Origin: Chlorella sorokiniana
Taxonomy: Eukaryota; Chlorophyta; Trebouxiophyceae; Chlorellales; Chlorellaceae
Reading direction: 5' to 3'
Length of the DNA: 64,000 nucleotides
Assembly: GCA_025917655.1 (NCBI GenBank)
Contig: CP084610.1
Span: forward strand, 558,001-622,000
Numbering within the stretch: the first letter of the stretch is position 1; each line of letters begins with the position of its first letter. Below are positions 22,461 through 33,287 of the stretch, in pieces. Both the position numbers and the translations under genes were made by a program. A model generated the notes under the pieces. It was not told the DNA's origin and made no database searches. It saw only the letters and a program-made list of their open reading frames with translations.

Positions 22461-25400
22461 TCAGGTGTACTTGAAGGGAATCCACTGGATGCGCATGGTG
22501 ATGGTCGCATTCTTCTGCGCCTCCGTTTCTGCAGGGGGACAACGTGGCCACAGCAGTCGCAGCTGAACAGCCGCCCCAGCTGGGCCCTGCAGGGCCCAGC
22601 ACTGGCCGCGACAGCATCAACGCCCTGCTTCCCCCCCCCTCCTGTTGCCCAGTCGGCGCGAGCACAAGGTGCAGGCAGCCATCTGCGTGGCTCACGAGAA
22701 ACGCCGTTGCCAAGCCAGCCGGAGGAAACAATCTGCAGGGGATATGTGTCGGTGACATCGCCGTGCGGAGCCTGTGGAAGAAGGGGGAGGCGGGGAGGGG
22801 AGGTCAGCGGGGGACAGCGCCGATGGCGTAAGGTGGTGGGCTTCTGTGCCGCGGGCCCAGCAGCAAGGCATGGCCATGCAGGCCCGCGCAGCGTGGGGAG
22901 CAGCCAAGGCGGCCCCAACAACAACAACAATCGGTCGTCGCACGGATCCTGCCCCTCCTGCTTTCCCTGCTGCTTTCCCTGTTGTGCACCCCATTCTCAC
23001 CTCCTGCACCTTCAACAGATCGATCTCCACTTCTCCCAGCAGCTCATCGGCGCTGCTCGCAGCAAGACAACAAACAAGTTTGGGCGACCTCAGCAAGAAG
23101 AGGGGGGCCTGCCACACCAACTCACGGGCCCACGCTCACGCCAACACACCATATGTGAGAAGAGCCATGGGAGCACTGCGCCAAACTCCATTCTAGCCCT
23201 CACCCCGTAACCCCAACCGAAGCAGTCGCCCACCTGAATGCATCGTAGTCCAGCACCTGCACCCTCAGCCGCTCGCCCGTGGGTACTTTGAAGAAGTCCA
23301 AGGATGTGCCCACCCAGCGCGGGTTGAGGTTGGAGTAGACGACTGGCGACTTGCGTGTCTCCTGGTTGGGGGAGGGGGTGGGGGCGGTTGAAACGGGGCA
23401 GGAAGCGAGTCCACGGGAGGGTAGGGGCAGAGCTGTGGATGCATGACGGGCTGTGTGTGGGCAGCCACTCATCAGGCCTCGTTCTTACAATCGCTCCCCC
23501 ATGCCACCCTGTGCATGCACCCGGGCATCCAAAAGAAGCGGCCACACGTGTACGCCCCGGTCCCCACCCCCCGTCCCAGCCCCCGTGCCCCAACCCCAGG
23601 CGCACGACGCCCACCCCCACCACCCGCTGTCACCTTGTTGAGCTTGAACACGACGTAGGGGTCGCTGGAGGTGAGGTCCGCCACGGGCAGGTCTGAGCAT
23701 GAGAACAGGGTGATGATGACAGCGCCAACACTGGCCTCTGCAGGGTGGTAGGCCATGGCGGCGGGGGGGGTGCATGTGTGTGGCGATGGCAAGGGAAAGA
23801 CAGCGGCAGCGGCTGGGCTGCACGGCAGGTCCAGTGGCAGGGGCAGCCCTGGAGCACAGCTCGGGAGCCATCTGCCTGCCCAAATGCCTGGAACTCGGCA
23901 GAGCGGGCTCTTGCTTGGGCGGTCGTGCTTGCTGGCGGGGCCATATAGGCTGTTGAGCAGCCCCAAACCGCCGCGACCGCCCAACCGCACCGCGCCTCAC
24001 CCCGGTGGAATGTGATGAGCTCAAAGGGCCAGAAGGTGAGCCGCAGCGTGAGCTCGCCGTAACCGCCGCCCTGCGGTGGGGGCCGCCAGGCAACCGCAGG
24101 GCATTGTCAGCAGCGGACGCTCGCGCAACAACCAGTTGCATGGTTGTTTGCTGGAAGCTCTGGACCGCGTCAGCAGCCACCCGGCAGCGAGGCAGCGCTG
24201 CGACGGGGCTGCCCAGGTTGAGAATCAGCCGGCTTATTGCGCGGCCACTCACGCAGCCATCCTCGTTGGAAAACTCGCCGCGGCCCAGCGGCATGACCTT
24301 CTCGATCGTCTGGCCTGGACGCTGCAACGCGGCAAGGCGCGAGACCAGGTTGAGCAGCACAGCTGGATGGCAGATGTGGAGCGCAGAGCATCGGACCATA
24401 GACAGCTTGGCCAGAGCACGCAACGCGGCAGCCTGTCCCAGCGCTCGCCCTCCCTGTCCACCCAGCAGCCCACACACACAGACGTGGTGCGCACACAGGC
24501 ATCCGCCCGCCCATCCCAGCGCACCTCCGCCGCCTCCTCGATCGCGATGCTGCAGCGCCCCACCAGGTCCTCTGCGTTCACCAGCTCGCTGGCGCCCTTG
24601 AACACGTTCAGCCGCAGCATCTCCTGCACTCGCGGCACAGGGGAGCACGGGGTGAGAGCAAGCAGGAAGGACCTGCCTGCTCCAGGCAGGCAGGCAGGGA
24701 GAGCAGGGGGTCGCGGCCAGATGGTGCGCTCTTCTGCCAGCGCACCCCCTCGATACGCTTCCACTGGGAGCCGCGCACCGCCAGGCAGCGCAGCAGAAGG
24801 AGGCAGGAACTTTTTCAATGCGACAGCCCCACCTTTGCGTTCAGGTAGTCTCGGTCAAAGCATTCCACGTACAGGGACTGGGTGGCGGGCTCCTGCGCGC
24901 CGCACCCGGTGTACAGCAGCACCCAGCGCACCCAACGCTCAGCGATACGCGGGGCAGGCCAGCGCGGCTGGGTAAAAGCCCCTCTCGCCCCCAGCCCCCT
25001 TTTTCCCGTCCTCCCATGCCATCATGCGCACATGTCACGAGTTGGCAGGGATGGACGGGCGAAGTCGAGCCGCCGACTGAGTTCCCAAGGCTGCAAGCGG
25101 CCCCTTTCAGGCAGGCACCACTCCTGCATCACACCTGGACCAGCAGCCACTTGCGCTCGTTCCAGACCGGATTTAGGGTGTTCTTGATGACGTTGGTCTT
25201 CTCAACCTGCATTAGAAATGCAGCGGCATAGCGGTGCACCAAGTAAGCAAGAAAGCCAGACCTTCTACACAGCAAAACGGCTGCCCTTTTTAACCCAGCG
25301 GCTCAGCAAAGGGCCGCTGCAGCGAGCCGTATTTCCCTATCCGGCGGCGCCAACGCTGCCGCACCGAGTCGGGCTCCTTGGGATCGATGAGGGTGAAGAG

Positions 25401-28400
25401 CTTCAGGAAGGCGTCGGCTGTGGGGGCGGGAGGTGGGGAGGCATGTGTGAGTTTGGGAAAGGGGTGGGGGTCGTGTGGGCGCAGGGGGCGCCAGGACGGG
25501 CGTGTAATCAGCGGTCGCCCGTTGAGCAGCTTGGAGGCTGGCGTTCTGCAATGAACGCTCGCGGATTCCCTCGCGGTGCTCTGATGGCACACTCGTCCAC
25601 AGCATGCCCTGGGCCCCCCGCCCTCCCCGCTGCTTTTAAAGCAAGGGCCAGGCAAGCTCACTTGTGCCCAGGCTGTCCATGCGGGGCAGGTTGGAGGCCT
25701 TCACCACATCTATCTGCAGAGCCCCCTGGTGCCTGCGGGACAGGAAAGTTGACGGTACCGGCAGTGTTGGTCGACCTCAAAAACTTCGAGTGGAAGATGG
25801 GTCGGGAGGTTGGCACCTGCCCGTGACCTGCCATGCCCGCTGCAGCATGGCTCCTGTCCCCCTGCCGCCGCCGCCGTACTGCTGGGGTCCAGAGCAGGCG
25901 GTACGCACCGCAGGTACAGGTCGTCCAGGGGCCCCGTCACCGACTCGTCCAGCAGCGGCACCACCATGCGGCGCGGCCACAGCATCATGCCGGACACCGT
26001 CTCTCGCAGGAAGGGATCCAGCCAGGCCTGCGGCAGGTGCGTTGGGCATGCGGGTGAGTGGTGGCAGCGGGCAGGCAGGCGGCTCGCGGGCGCATGCAAC
26101 AGAGCAGCGGGCCCCTGCGTTAAATGTGCTGCGCAGGGTCAGTATCCATGCTGGAGCCTGCCAACCCACAGCACCCGCCCACGCCAGCATTCCGCGCCCC
26201 CCACACACACACACACACACACACACCTTGATGGCGCCCGCCGTGTATCCACCGCCCATGGACTTCCCAAAGTCCAGGTTGAACCGCACGATGGGCGGCG
26301 CGCGCAGCGACACCACGGCCGCGCCAAAGCCCGGCAGCTCCGGAACCAGCGGCTTGAGCGAAACGCGCAGCGTGCCGCTGCGAGGAGGGCAGCGGGTGGG
26401 TTGGTGTGCGGGAGGGGCATGCCGGTTGCAATGGCAGGGCCAACAGCGCGCAGGCGCGCACGACGCCCGTCGGCTTTGGACCACGCCCAAGGCCCACCCG
26501 GCGAGCAGCGCAGCCGCTCACACGCGTCCTCCCTTCAGCCCCAAGCCCCGGCCCCCACCTGACCGCCAGGTTTGACACCTTGGGCACCATGCGCGTGGCC
26601 TGGCCGCCCGCGGGCAGCTCAATCGCCAGGAAGATGTTGGCGTCGCCCGCCCAGCGGTAGTCCACCTGCAGGCAGTTGCAAAGGACGGGGGGCGCTGTGT
26701 GTGGGTGCGAGGTGCAGTGGGCAGGGGGCGGCAGGGTCTCCAGGAGAGGCCAGCCCAGCGAGGTCGGGCCAGCGCTGCACCTGCCCTCACCCCTCGTCGA
26801 GCGGCGAACAGCCAACAGCGCATGCGGGCATGCGTGTGCGCCCGCCGACGCCCCCAGCATGCCCGTCGACCGCCCTCACCTCGATGCACACTTCATCCTG
26901 CAGCTGCTTGTCCACTCGGATGCCCTCCACTCGGAAGGGGTCGTCGCCAAACGTCAGCTTCTTGAAGTAGATGCGCTTGATGAGGCCGGAGGGCTTGTAG
27001 GCAGCCATCAGCGGCTCCACTTGCTCCTGCAGCAGGCAGGTTGCGGGCAAAAGGCAAAGGCTGGTGAAGCGGGCACAAGAGCGTTCCCTGCGCAGCGTGC
27101 AAGGCACGTGCACGCTGGGCTGCAAGCGGCGCAGCAGCCGCGTGCGATGGCGTCGCCTGCATGCGGCGGCGGCCAACGCCCGCAAAGCAGGGGTGGTGAG
27201 AATGCAATAGGGCCGCGCCTTGATCATTTTGCAGATGGCTTCGTCGTAGTAGGGCCACGTCTTCTCCAGGATACGGTTCAGCCACTGTGGCAGCAAATCG
27301 ACAGAGCGGGCAGGGCAGCACGGTCAGCCAGCAGTGCGTCACGAGGGCACGGGCGGCATTGGCTGCCCCCACACAGGGCGAGGCACGCGCTCAGTGGCCA
27401 GCCACCCTGTCACAAACCAGCATGTGAGCTGGACGGCAGCTGCGCATGCGGCCTGCAGAGTGCGGCCGCCACCGGCCGTACCATCCCCCGCCACACGCCG
27501 GCACACCTCCATCTTTTCGGTGTCCCGGAAGGAGATCCAGGTGGGTATGTGGTGCAGCAGCTCCTGCATGCCCTTGGCCCCGGGGTCACGGCCAGCTGCA
27601 CGGCGGCAGTGGGAGGGCGGCAGCGTGGATGAGAAGCAGGCGCAGGCCCAAGCGCCCGCCATTGGGAGCGGCACAGCCTGGGTCAGCGGGCAGAATGCGC
27701 AGCGCAGCCAGCTGGGACCCAACCAGGGCATTGTGGAAGGGAGGAGGGCGGCGGGCGAGGCACGGCTTGGTCACGTCACAGCACGCTCAGCGCAGCCCTG
27801 CGCAGGTGCCGCCAGCTTCCCACCAGCTGCCCGCGCTCCGCCTTGCGCTTGCGGTTGAGCTGGTAGATGGCCACCAGGGCGACGCCCACAGCAGGCCCAG
27901 CGTGCCGCCCACCAGCAGCTCGCGGCTGAACAGGTTGAAGAGCTTGATGGCGACGGCCATGACGCCCACCCAGCCGCTGCATACCGGTGGAGCGTTGCCC
28001 AGCAGGCACAGGCGCGCGTGAGGCCCTCGGGTCAGGCGCAAGCGACAGGCTGGCACGGGTGCTGTGGCTGTGGCGCCAGCGGGGGGCGTGCTCGAGGCGC
28101 CACGCCTGTGCTGGGCAGCGCACGCAGTTCGGAGGCGGCGCAGTTGTGCAGGGCGTGGCAAGGGGAGCTCACGCAAGCAGGGCCTTGGCGATGGTTGACA
28201 GCTGGATGTTTTTGGATGCGTTGCGCGCTGCCTCTGCCTCCAGGTCCATCTTGGCCCTGGCCGTGGTCATGCGGCGGTTCAGCCGGGGCCCGGCGCTGCC
28301 GCCTGCAGTGCGCCAGAAACGTGGGCAGACTTGCAGGCGGATGGGCGCGCTATTGATTGGAAGGGCGGCATGGGCAGCCAATGCGCCCCTGGCTGCAGCC

Positions 28401-28637
28401 AGCTCAAATGTACTGGCAACCCGCAGGGTCAGAGCACGGTACGCCGGTGATTGTCTGAGCAGCTCTGCGGCTCTGCACCGATCACTCCAGCTTGCTGCCA
28501 CCCGCTGCCGCCGCCGCTGCTGCTGGAGCCTGCAGGTCTGCAGAAAAGCGGCGGCATCCAACTGCAAATGATAGGTCTTCCTCGAGCATCTCACCTGCTG
28601 CAGGCCCCGCCTTTTCAGGGGCGACCTCGTCTGCCAT
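22461..28637 (-). CDS. Extended-synaptotagmin/plant-SYT-like SMP-C2 protein, copy B
   Basis: ER-plasma membrane tether and lipid-transfer protein. The minus-strand ATG at 28637 gives MADEVAPEKAGPAAG, then RLNRRMTTARAKMDLEAEAA and a membrane helix near 27900 (LLVGGTLGLL / GVALVAIYQL, across a one-base slip). SMP, about 27590-25930: ELLHHIPTWISFRDTEKMEV, WLNRILEKTWPYYDEAI, LIKRIYFKKLTFGDDPFRV, VDYRWAGDANIFLAIELPAG, FNLDFGKSMGGGYTAGAIK, VVPLLDESVTGPLDDLYLR. C2A, about 25730-24040: ALQIDVVKASNLPRMDSL, VIKNTLNPVWNERKWLL, LYVECFDRDYLNAK, ELTLRLTFWPFE. C2B, about 23750-22461: VIITLFSCSDLPVADL, SSDPYVVFKLNK, SNLNPRWVGTSLDFF, VQVLDYDAFSADELLGEV, ending MRIQWIPFKYT. Both C2 domains keep acidic loop residues, so calcium binding is plausible. 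C2A carries a basic insertion. It is divergent from the OSCA-type channel gene. Confidence 0.9.
26202..26226. repeat. (CA)n microsatellite at a splice donor of E-Syt-like B
   Basis: About 12 CA units on the + strand. On the coding (minus) strand this is (GT)n starting immediately after the exon ending in GAIK, so the 5' splice site sits at the edge of the repeat and many GT dinucleotides are available. Confidence 0.85.
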
Positions 28638-29581
28638 GTTGCGCCTGACAGCCGCGGCTGGCTTTCCCGCGCGCTCTGCTGGGACCTGATTGTCTCGTTG
28701 ATCAAAACTAGATGCCGATGGTGACCCTTCAAGGCGCCTCTTAAACAGCAACAACCCCAAAAAAACTTCTGTCGGGCCACCTTGGGTTTGCTCCCTGCAG
28801 AAATCAAGCTCGAAACCGCAAATTGCACTGCGATCGAACCCGATCTACGCAGCCTTCACCTGTAGTGCTCCTGTGGCCAGCCAGAGCTCTGCAGAGTTGC
28901 AGAATCCGGCCGCACAGCGTGTCGGCCTCTGGTTAGCCGATTTGTGTTTATCGAAGGCGCCTTCCTGTGCCTCCTGTTCTGGCCTTTCTGGGAAGACAAG
29001 AGCCTTGGCCTGCGGGTTGATCGGGCAGGGGTGTGGCGGCCCACACCGTGCCTCCAAGTCATTCAAGTGAGCTTCCAGGGCGGTGCAATGCTTGCCGCTA
29101 TCTTAAGCGCTACGGAAGGGAGGGCTGGGGCGAGACGCGGTCGCACCCTGCTCGCTGCACCAGTGCTCGGCTCCAGTATGCTTCCTTCATTGCTGCCAAG
29201 CTTGCTAGGGTGCAGCGGGCCGTGGCCCAGGGTGGTGTGGGCAACACCCGCCAGCTGCCGCCGCCGCTGCCTCCCCCGCCGCCATTTGTCGCGTGGTGGA
29301 GCTTCGGGCCCCCTCAGCGCCGCTTCAAGCGCTGCAGTTACTCACGCGTAGCTGAATGCACAGCTTGTGTCAGTGTCTGGCTGGTTCCCCTCTCTTAAGT
29401 GGCCCTCACGGGTTGTCATGAACCCGCCGCCCCTGTGGAATTACTGCCGCACCTCTCCTTGCGTGCGCTGCACTGGGCATGCAGGCTTTCGAGGCGTGCG
29501 GCAGGCCTCGAAGGCTAGCCAGGGACCGTCGCCCAGCAGGCCGCCTGCCGCGAGGGCCCGCACGCGCGCTGCCCAGCCGCC
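28638..29581. promoter_or_regulatory. Divergent promoter region of E-Syt-like B and OSCA-type channel
   Basis: 944 bp between the two divergent start codons. The channel start has a strong context, GCCGCCATGGCG at 29576-29587. AT-richer stretches lie near 28690-28850. An open frame at 29033-29398 lacks an ATG start and conserved features and is more likely 5' UTR. No specific operator is identified. Confidence 0.5.
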
Positions 29582-32500
29582 ATGGCGACGAGCGGCAAGT
29601 CGCTGGCCATCACGGCCGGCATCTACGGCGTGGTGGCCCTCATCGTCTTCCTCCTGTTCTCATGGTACGCAGGGCAGCGGCAGCCTGCGCTGCCTGCCAA
29701 TCTGGCGCTGCGGGCAGCTCGATGCGGCCAGCGCCCGCGTGCTGCAGGCCCTTGTGGCTCGAGATGCCCTCGTGTGCGCCGCTGATCTGCCTGCAGGTGG
29801 CGTACCACCAAGCTCACCAGGAAGTTCTTCAGCCCCAAGCTGTACATGAAAGACCCAGGGGCCGCCGCCCGCCGCCGATCAAGCCGCGCTTTGCCGCGTG
29901 GCTGCCGCAGGTGGGCGCCCTTCCGCCACGCGTGAGCAGCTTCCTCGCCACCTCCGCCAGCTGCAGGGCACAGCACGCCAACGCCCAATCGCGCTTCACC
30001 CTGACGCTCTCCCCTGCTGGCTCTTCACCGCTCCCTCCTCATGACCGCCTCCCCAGGTGCTCTTCATGAGCGAGGCGGACGTCATTCGCTGCGGCGGAGT
30101 GGACGCCGCCGTTTACATCAAGATCCTTCGCATGGGTGCGCGCTGAGCATGCTTTGCAACCAAGCTGCGATTCCTGTAACTGCATGGCTGCTGCTGTTTT
30201 GGGGCGAGACGGGCAATGCAACGCTTTGCTCCCCCTGGCTGCCCCCCCCGCACGGGGCCCCCACCTGGCTCGCCCCAAACACGCTGTGAGCGCTGCGCTG
30301 GGCACTGCCGTTGGCCTCATCGCCTGCCCTCTCCATCACCGCTCACAGGCTTTGAGCTCTTCTGCATCATCTCCTTCCTCACCCTCGCCATCATCCTGCC
30401 CATCAACTGCACCGGCGGCGAGGTGGACAAGCTCATGGCCAACCCGGTGGGTGGGAGTGTTGTTTCTGCGGGCGTTGCGTGTGTTGCTTGTTGTGGGCGG
30501 GAAAGGCGCCTGGTGATCAGGTCTGTGGGGGCTGGCCTGGCTCTGGTCAGGGGGCAGGGGCATCAGGCAGCACCAGGGTGCTGCCTGGCGTGCAGTGGGC
30601 AGGACATGCTCGTGCTTGCATTGCGACCTGCCGCTTTCATCTGTGCTGTGGTCGTGTGCCCCAACCTGTGCCGCCCTCCCCTCCCCCTTCCACCACCGCG
30701 CAGCAAGGCCTCGAGTCCAACTACCTGTACCAGTTCTTGGTGCCCAACTCCACCTCCTCTTCGGGCAGCTCCAACTCGGACACCGGCTCCGATGCCATCA
30801 CCACCCTGCCGGGTGCGTGCTGGATGAATCCGCGACACGCAGCCGCCGCCGCACTGCCAGCTGCTGCAGCCCCAGTGCGCCTGCAGCAGGTTGCCCATGC
30901 CCGTCCCCAGGCAGCCATGGAGAGCCGCTCTGCATGAAGCGCAGCCGCGATTTGCAGCCCCCTTCCCCTCCTTTCTGCCCTCAACTCGTGACTCGTTGCC
31001 CCTTCGCCGCAGACATTTACAACGACACCAACGGCGACCCGCCGCCGGGCATGGTGTGGTGGAACTACAACAGCGACATTGACCCGCGCGCCTGGAACAC
31101 CACCCCTTACGAATACTTCCTCATCACCACCAACGCCACCTACGCGGAGCAATTCAGGACGTGAGAGGGGCGCACGGACCCGGGGGGGGGGGTGCCGCGA
31201 GGGCGCACGCGCGCGCACTTCATGGGCGGCGTGCATCGCATGACTGATGGCAGCGTGGTGTCGGGACGGTTGCGTGGCGCTGTCCCTGGGTGTGGCGGGG
31301 AGGGAGGAGGCGTGGTTGCTGGGGTGTGGGCGTGTGCCCGCGGTGTGGCGGTGGCGGCGCTTGCTGCCCTGCGCGGGGTTCCGCCGCCTGCTCCTGGCCT
31401 CACCCTATCGCAGCCCCCACTGCCCCGCTCGCCTCCCGCCCACCCCGTATTTGCTGACGCACGCCCCCCTGCCCCCCCCGTCTCTTGCAGCTACGGCTGG
31501 CGCTGGCTGCAGTCCTACCAGCAGATTGAGTACAAGTTCACGAGCCTGGACAAGACGACGATGAGCAACGTGTCCGCCGAGTCGCCGCGCCTGTGGGCCC
31601 ACGCCGTCGTCACCTGGGTCGTCTCCTTCTTCGTCTACTGGTGGCTCTGGAAGTGAGCCGGGCGCTGGAGAGAAGGGGGGGGCGCAGCGTGTGTGGTGGT
31701 AGTCACTGAGTCACTGCTGGTTGTGATGGGGGGATAGAGCGCTGCACTGGCGCTACGGCCTCCTTGCATCTGAGTGGCCAAACCTGCTGAAGGGAGGCCA
31801 ACGGCCCTGCCCGCCTCTCTCAAGACTTCCCTTTATCCTTCACCGGTGCCCCGCCTGGCCTCGCCGCGTACCGCTGCAGGTACAACAAGGAGGGCCTGCG
31901 CCTGCGCATCTTCTACCTGCTCAACCAGCCCCCAGGCGCAGAGTCCCACACGGTGTTGGTGCAGGTGAGCTGCTGGAGCGCGGACGACGGCCAGCCTGTG
32001 CAGGGGCCGCAGGGTTGTCGGCAGCTGAACCGTCCCAGCAGCTGCCCCTCTGGCGCGTGTCCCTAGGTTGGCAGCGCCGCAGAAATAACCTAGTTGGCTG
32101 CCCGTCTCCGGTGCTTCCTGCAGGACGTCCCGGGAGTGGCGTATGGCACCATCCCCCAGCGCGCCGATGGAACCCTGCTGAAGATCATTCCAAAGAGTGA
32201 GGCTCCACTACCGTTACTCCGTTTGCACAAGCATGCTCCCCCTCCCCAACCACACACGCACACACACTGGCATCCCACCACCCCACCCCGCACGCGAATG
32301 TTGACGTCCTTTCCTTGCCAGCTGCCTGCTTGGCGGGTCGAGAGGGTCCAGAGGGGAAAGGCAGAGCGGGCCGTTGCGGCTTACTCGTTGCCCCTGCTGC
32401 CTGGCTGTTCCCCCCCCTTTCCCTCGCCAGGCATCAAGGAGAAGGCGTACCAGCAGACAGCCATGCTGGCCGCCAAGGGCAAGGGCGGCGTGTCGGCCAA

Positions 32501-33254
32501 GTTTCACAAGGTCCGCTCAAGGCGGAGAGCGGCGGCAAGGGCCTGGCCGGCGACGGCGACATCGGTGAGCGCCACCGCTGCTGCCCGCGGCTCTGGGACG
32601 GCACGAACCTTTCGCGCTGCCGACAAGGCAGCGGAGGGCGAGGCCACAGGACAGCTGCTTGCCTGCCTGGTGCAGCGCCATGCCTGGTGCAGCGCTGCGC
32701 GCCGTGACCCCCCACCTTCACCCCCCTCTTGCCCCCTCCCACTCACCCGCAGATGCCGCCAACCTGGCTGCCTCCCGGGGCTCAAGCAGCGATAGCGTGG
32801 AGATCGATGCTGCCACTGGGCGTTGGGAGATGCGCGACGCATGGGCCGATGCAGTGGAGGGGGTGCGCGGCCGCCTCCGCTGTGGGGTTTCTGGGGACCT
32901 AAGGGCGGGGTGGGGGTTGGGCGGGCCCTGTGAGCGAGTGCTCTGGCCCAGACCCCTGCCGCTGTGCCTTGCAAGCTCAACGACGTTCGTCTGCCCGACG
33001 CGCCACCCCCAGCCACAGCGCAAGCACGCACAATCTTGCGTCCCCTGAGTTCACCCCCCCCCGCTCCCCCACCACACACACACACACACAGATTCACGCC
33101 CACGACGGCTCGGTGCACGGCATGGTGGAGGAAGAGTTCCGCCGCATCTACGGCGAGGACTTGTCGCAGGTGGGGGGTTGCGGAGGCGCACCCGCGGCGC
33201 TTCCCGCTCTTCAGCGCTTCCGCCAGACCTGCCCACCTCCACACACGTTCCCCC

Positions 33255-33287
<33 letters not shown>

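Noticed and set aside
28825-28860. T-arm-like GGGTTCGATC on the minus strand, considered as a tRNA
   Set aside because: Flanking bases do not form the 5-bp T stem, and no anticodon or acceptor arm could be laid out.
29033-29398. 121-codon frame upstream of the channel gene
   Set aside because: Begins at GTG, contains a GTGAGC donor-like site and no conserved features; it fits 5' UTR or intron sequence better.
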